Assembly (NCBI RefSeq): GCF_020831925.1
Contig: NZ_JAFIFQ010000021.1
Span: 1 to 57,628, forward strand
DNA: 57,628 nucleotides
DNA from: Alkalimonas sp.
Lineage (GTDB): Bacteria > Pseudomonadota > Gammaproteobacteria > Enterobacterales > Alteromonadaceae
Reading direction: 5' to 3'
Shown piece by piece: positions 54,876 to 57,628 of this stretch. The number at the start of each line of letters is the position of its first letter. Position 1 is the first letter of the stretch. The translations under genes and the position numbers were made by a program. The notes beneath the pieces are model-generated. The model was not told the origin of the DNA. It was given only the letters and a program-made list of their open reading frames with translations, and did no database searches.

Positions 54876-55114
54876 TGCCGACCTTTGATGAGCAGCAGCG
54901 ACTGGCTTTTTTAATCAGGGTGATAGCAAAAGAATGGGAAGGTTTGGGATCTCACCCCAAAGGTTGCGAAATTTGCCTATCGAGTGTTAGGGATCTGGAC
55001 CAAAGGTTTAGAAACCAACAAACAGCATATCCAGCGCTTCAGATACTTCTTGTTGCTGTGCAATCAAACAGGATACTTTCTGCTTTAACTCGGCTTCCGG
55101 TATGGCTGCCATAA
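54875..55114 (+). pseudogene. Truncated partner of the MNT gene
   Basis: A frame of 79 codons beginning MPTFDEQQRLAFLIRVIAK overlaps the MNT stop by one base, which argues for a real start. Its 3' part runs antiparallel through the end of ccdB (from 55008), where the sequence is constrained by the CcdB frame and no family is recognisable. Most probably the 5' stub of a toxin-like partner cut off when ccdAB arrived. I cannot name the family. Confidence 0.5.
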
Positions 55115-55304
55115 ACTGTGTTGCCATCAGATACGATTGATTGTCAATGTCAAAAATAGGGTTTAACCGTTTGGCTGCCTTGGGGGCAGTGTCAATAGGA
55201 AGTAATGGCACCACCACGCGGGTATTCAGACCTGCCAATAAATCGGTTTGCACATCAAGTAAAAAGCCAGAGTCGCTTGAGCGATAGACATCGAAACGGG
55301 CCAT
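55008..55304 (-). CDS. ccdB: CcdB-type gyrase toxin
   Basis: The 98-residue protein aligns by eye with plasmid F CcdB: FDVYRSSDSGFLLDVQTDLL at the start, VVVPLLPIDTAP in the middle and a C-terminal LDMLFVGF (F-plasmid CcdB ends INLMFWGI). CcdB traps GyrA-DNA complexes. It starts within the ccdA stop codon, the standard order antitoxin-toxin. Confidence 0.93.
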   Translation of the reverse strand: MARFDVYRSSDSGFLLDVQTDLLAGLNTRVVVPLLPIDTAPKAAKRLNPIFDIDNQSYLMATQFMAAIPEAELKQKVSCLIAQQQEVSEALDMLFVGF

Positions 55305-55549
55305 CAGAACAGCCGGTATTTTGCAAGCGGTAAGCCATGCTTGGCAACAAAATAATTTGAGCTGTCAATCGCCTGACTATTATCTTGCAGCCAGAGCTGC
55401 TGTTTTTTCAGTTTAACGGCTTTTGCAAGCCCAGCTTCGGCAGATTGCGACACATTAATGCCTAACTGTTTTGCATCTTGTAATAGTTGACTGTCGATGG
55501 AGAGATTGGTGCGCTTTTTGTTGCTTGCTACAAGGGGGGTGCATACCAT
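55304..55549 (-). CDS. ccdA: CcdA-type antitoxin
   Basis: The 81-residue protein has an N-terminal ribbon-helix-helix (KKRTNLSIDSQLLQDAKQLG) and a C-terminal toxin-binding tail ending HGLPLAKYRLF, typical of chromosomal CcdA. GAGGAT precedes the ATG by seven bases. It should bind the inverted repeat at 55570-55590 to repress the operon. Confidence 0.92.
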   Translation of the reverse strand: MVCTPLVASNKKRTNLSIDSQLLQDAKQLGINVSQSAEAGLAKAVKLKKQQLWLQDNSQAIDSSNYFVAKHGLPLAKYRLF

Positions 55550-55569
55550 AACGATATCCTCACATCATG

Positions 55570-55608
55570 TTGTGTAGTAAATGTACACAATATCGTGTTG
55601 CGTTTCAA
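55570..55608 (-). promoter_or_regulatory. ccdAB promoter and operator
   Basis: On the minus strand, -35 TTGAAA (55603-55608) and -10 TACATT (55580-55585) are 17 bp apart. An inverted repeat TTGTGTA/TACACAA (55570-55576 and 55584-55590) overlaps the -10 and is the likely CcdA site. Confidence 0.7.
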
Positions 55609-55653
55609 GCGCAGCTTGTCAGCCCGTTTTGTCGTCTAACGGAGCTGCAAGAC

Positions 55654-55668
55654 ATTTTGTTCTGACCC
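55654..55668. repeat. ATTTTGTTCTGACCC repeat, copy 1 (left of hipBA)
   Basis: This 15-mer recurs exactly at 57490-57504, on the other side of hipBA. A shorter TCTGACCCTGA copy lies at 55683-55693. The 55621-55806 stretch holds no gene I can support; it is AT-rich with these short repeats. Confidence 0.75.
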
Positions 55669-55806
55669 CCCGATATTAGGGATCTGACCCTGAAGGTTAC
55701 GGATATTAATCCCCGATATTATGAAGGTTCATTTAACCGTGAAAGCATGCAATGAGCGTTCTAGTTGCTGACTTTAGCGTAAATAACTGCGTTCGCATCA
55801 ATTTCA

Positions 55807-55834
55807 TTGAATTCTTCGGCTGCATCTATAATAT
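55807..55834 (+). promoter_or_regulatory. Candidate hipBA promoter
   Basis: TTGAAT (55807-55812) with TAATAT (55829-55834) at 16 bp, or the overlapping TATAAT (55827-55832) at 14 bp. It lies about 30 bp before the hipB ATG. No clear operator palindrome was recognised. Confidence 0.45.
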
Positions 55835-55863
55835 AACCGCGATAGCATTTATTTGAGGTGGTT

Positions 55864-56148
55864 ATGCAAGTAGCCGTTAAAGATAGTAAGCAGCTAGGGC
55901 AACTGGTCCGCTTGGTCAGAAAGGCTCAGAGGTTGGATCAGGTTGCCGCTGCTTCCTTGTCAGCCAATGGCACAACTTTTCTGAGTGATTTTGAGAATGG
56001 AAAGGCCACTGTTGAACTGGGGCGGGTATTGCGGGTGCTGGACATGCTTGGTATTCGCATTCACATCGATTTGCCGATCGAGCGTGTTCACTTAACGAAA
56101 ACACAGCAGCAGCAACTGGCTACCCTGCTTCAGGACGCTGGTGCATGA
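55864..56148 (+). CDS. hipB: HipB-type antitoxin, XRE helix-turn-helix
   Basis: The ATG at 55864 after GAGGTGG gives 94 residues. An XRE-type helix-turn-helix spans ~10-70 (LGQLVRLVRKAQRLDQVAAA, then FLSDFENGKATVELGRVLRVL). HipB neutralises the HipA kinase and represses the operon. It overlaps hipA by 4 bp. Confidence 0.92.
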   Translation: MQVAVKDSKQLGQLVRLVRKAQRLDQVAAASLSANGTTFLSDFENGKATVELGRVLRVLDMLGIRIHIDLPIERVHLTKTQQQQLATLLQDAGA

Positions 56149-57416
56149 GTAGAAAGCTTGATGTTTTTGTTGATACGATTCTGGTTGGTCAGCTAACAGA
56201 AGAAAATAACATCTGGGCTTTTCAGTATCATGCGGACTGGCTTGCCAGCGAAGAAAGTTATGCGTTATCTCCGGCTATACCGTTATCTACTTCCAGGCTG
56301 ATCGATGGTGCTTCTATCCGGCCAGTACAGTGGTTTTTTGACAACCTGTTGCCAGAGGAAGCGGCCAGGACCTTGCTAGCCAAAGATACCAGGTTGCCGG
56401 TGAGTGATGCATTTGGCTTACTTGAAGCTGCGGGTGCTTAGTCTGCGGGTGCCATAACCTTATTGCCGCAAGGGCAGGCACCAGCCGCAGGTAGTGTTGA
56501 GTCACTGACTACAGAAGAAGTAAGTGCCCGTATTCGGGCATTGCCAAAGACGCCACTCAATCGATCCGAGCACAAAAGGATGTCACTGGCTGGAGCTCAG
56601 CATAAAATGCTGGTTATTTATCATAATCAGCAATTGTATGAGCCCTCAGGCTTTTTTCCATCAACACACATTCTGAAACCGGAGCATACATCGCCAGAGC
56701 TCTACTTTCACACGCCAAGAAATGAGTGGTTTGTGATGAAGTTAGCTGCTGCCTGCGGCCTTAAGGTGCCGCAGGTGGATATTCAGTACCTGCCTGAACC
56801 GGTGTATCTGGTTGAGCGTTTCGATCGCAAAGGCCAGTACCCCAACCAGCAGCGTTTGCACGTACTCGATGGCTGCCAGTTGCTGAACTTAGCCCACAGC
56901 ATGAAATACAGCAACAGCAATGCTACATCCCTTCAAACATTGGCAGAGAGTACCCGAATGGTAGGCGTTACACGGCTTACTCTATTCAAGTGGGCGGTAT
57001 TTAATGCGCTGGTGGGCAATGGGGATGCGCATTTGAAGAACCTGTCGTTCTTTATAACGTCCGGTGATGTGGTGCTTACGCCGCACTATGATTTTTTGTC
57101 AACAATGATCTACGCCCAGGTTGGCAACCATATGCATGAAAAGCTATCGCAGCCTATGGGGAATGCCACCACCTTTGGCGAGCTAACCCAAGCCGATGTT
57201 ATGGCTTTTGCGAATGCATTAAATATCCCCGGCAATCTGGCCAAACGTGAACTGCAGCAGTTACTGGCCAAGGTACCTGTACAAGCGGAAAAATTACTGC
57301 ATCAAGTGCAAAGTCTGCCATGGCATCGTGGTATGGCCGGTGAATTAAGAATGCTTAGACAAATCTGTACGCTGGCCATTGGTGAAATGGTACAGCGGTT
57401 AAGGGAACCAGTCTAA
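56145..57416 (+). pseudogene. hipA: HipA serine/threonine kinase toxin, interrupted by one in-frame amber codon
   Basis: The frame encodes a HipA of about 424 codons, the normal size, but codon 99 is TAG (56439-56441). The part before it holds the HipA N-terminal domain (to FGLLEAAGA); directly after, in the same frame, SAGAITLLP continues the conserved segment between the two domains. The kinase half keeps MSLAGAQHKM, the ATP-binding HILKPEH, VERFDRKG and the catalytic GNGDAHLKN with HYDFL for magnesium. HipA phosphorylates glutamyl-tRNA synthetase in E. coli. With TAG as stop the toxin is dead unless suppressed or re-started; a sequencing error is also possible. Confidence 0.88.
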
Positions 57417-57489
57417 ATTGTTTCGGCCCGAAGGTTTAAGCAGGCTACATGGATTCAGCAAACGATGGCGATAGGTCATCGTGCTGGAA

Positions 57490-57504
57490 ATTTTGTTCTG
57501 ACCC
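57490..57504. repeat. ATTTTGTTCTGACCC repeat, copy 2 (right of hipBA)
   Basis: Exact direct copy of 55654-55668, continuing into TGAGG much as the copy at 55683 continues into TGAAG. It bounds the hipBA segment on the right. Such GTTCTGACCC words are often seen beside REP-associated transposase remnants; here no transposase is visible. Confidence 0.75.
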
Positions 57505-57555
57505 TGAGGTATCCCCACGAAATTGTTAGCTAAAACAAAAAGATGACATGATAAG

Positions 57556-57625
57556 GAACATTCATGGCGTTCGGTGATCAGATCAATCGCCAAACATCAC
57601 TGAGACCAAGCCACCATGAATGTTC
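57556..57625. repeat. 12-bp inverted repeat at the window edge
   Basis: GAACATTCATGG (57556-57567) is repeated inverted as CCATGAATGTTC (57614-57625), 46 bp apart, with a smaller GTGAT/ATCAC pair inside. It may be a REP-like hairpin or the edge of a mobile element continuing past the window. Confidence 0.65.
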
Positions 57626-57628
57626 GTA

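Noticed and set aside
57417-57628. A transposase gene at the window end
   Set aside because: Only short repeats are visible; no frame with transposase motifs begins before the window ends.

Overview
The window is a contiguous piece of a gammaproteobacterial chromosome. The best fit, from gene content alone, is the Rheinheimera/Alishewanella/Alkalimonas neighbourhood of the Alteromonadales and relatives. Supporting this are a complete dcw cell-wall/division cluster headed by rnpB and mraZ and closed by lpxC and secA, a zapD-yacG-coaE-pilDCB block, and an lpoA-yraN-diaA-dolP block next to rsmI. Genus placement is inference; no rRNA gene is present.

Region 1 (1-8.2 kb): the 3' end of a ZIP metal transporter, a secreted choloylglycine-hydrolase-family enzyme, then a same-strand module of TonB-dependent receptor, PepSY-TM inner-membrane protein, RegB-like sensor kinase and RegA-like response regulator. 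Two near-identical 17-bp palindromes that fit the published RegA/PrrA/RegR target lie in front of the receptor and in front of the kinase. The sequence therefore suggests a self-contained, redox-controlled outer-membrane uptake system, the most interesting module here. A small secreted protein of unknown function follows.

Region 2 (8.2-19.4 kb): an OmpR-type two-component pair, a periplasmic solute-binding-like protein, and a zinc-starvation (Zur-type) cluster. The cluster holds a DUF1826 protein, a COG0523 GTPase, an AbgT transporter, a dihydroorotase paralogue lacking one canonical metal-ligand His, FolE2 and a ZnuD-like receptor. A Zur-like box precedes the GTPase, and a perfect 37-bp palindrome with the same core separates folE2 from the receptor. 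The genes fit a programme that imports zinc and replaces zinc-dependent steps in folate and pyrimidine synthesis.

Region 3 (19.5-25.6 kb): a DUF599 membrane protein, dolP, diaA, yraN, lpoA and rsmI, a parDE toxin-antitoxin pair with a palindromic operator inserted after rsmI, and the RNase P RNA. Region 4 (25.8-47.4 kb): mraZ, rsmH, ftsL, ftsI, murE, murF, mraY, murD, ftsW, murG, murC, ddlB, ftsQ, ftsA, ftsZ, lpxC, then a DUF721 gene, secA and mutT. Region 5 (47.4-54.5 kb, mostly minus strand): yacG, zapD, coaE, pilD, pilC, pilB and a MetJ-box-controlled metY.

Region 6 (54.5-57.6 kb) is a small accessory island of toxin-antitoxin type genes: a minimal nucleotidyltransferase with an apparently truncated partner, ccdAB, and hipBA in which hipA is interrupted by one in-frame amber codon. 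Short repeated sequences around hipBA and an inverted repeat at the window edge suggest mobile-element activity. Apart from the RNase P RNA no RNA gene was found, and no CRISPR array, complete insertion sequence or replication origin.
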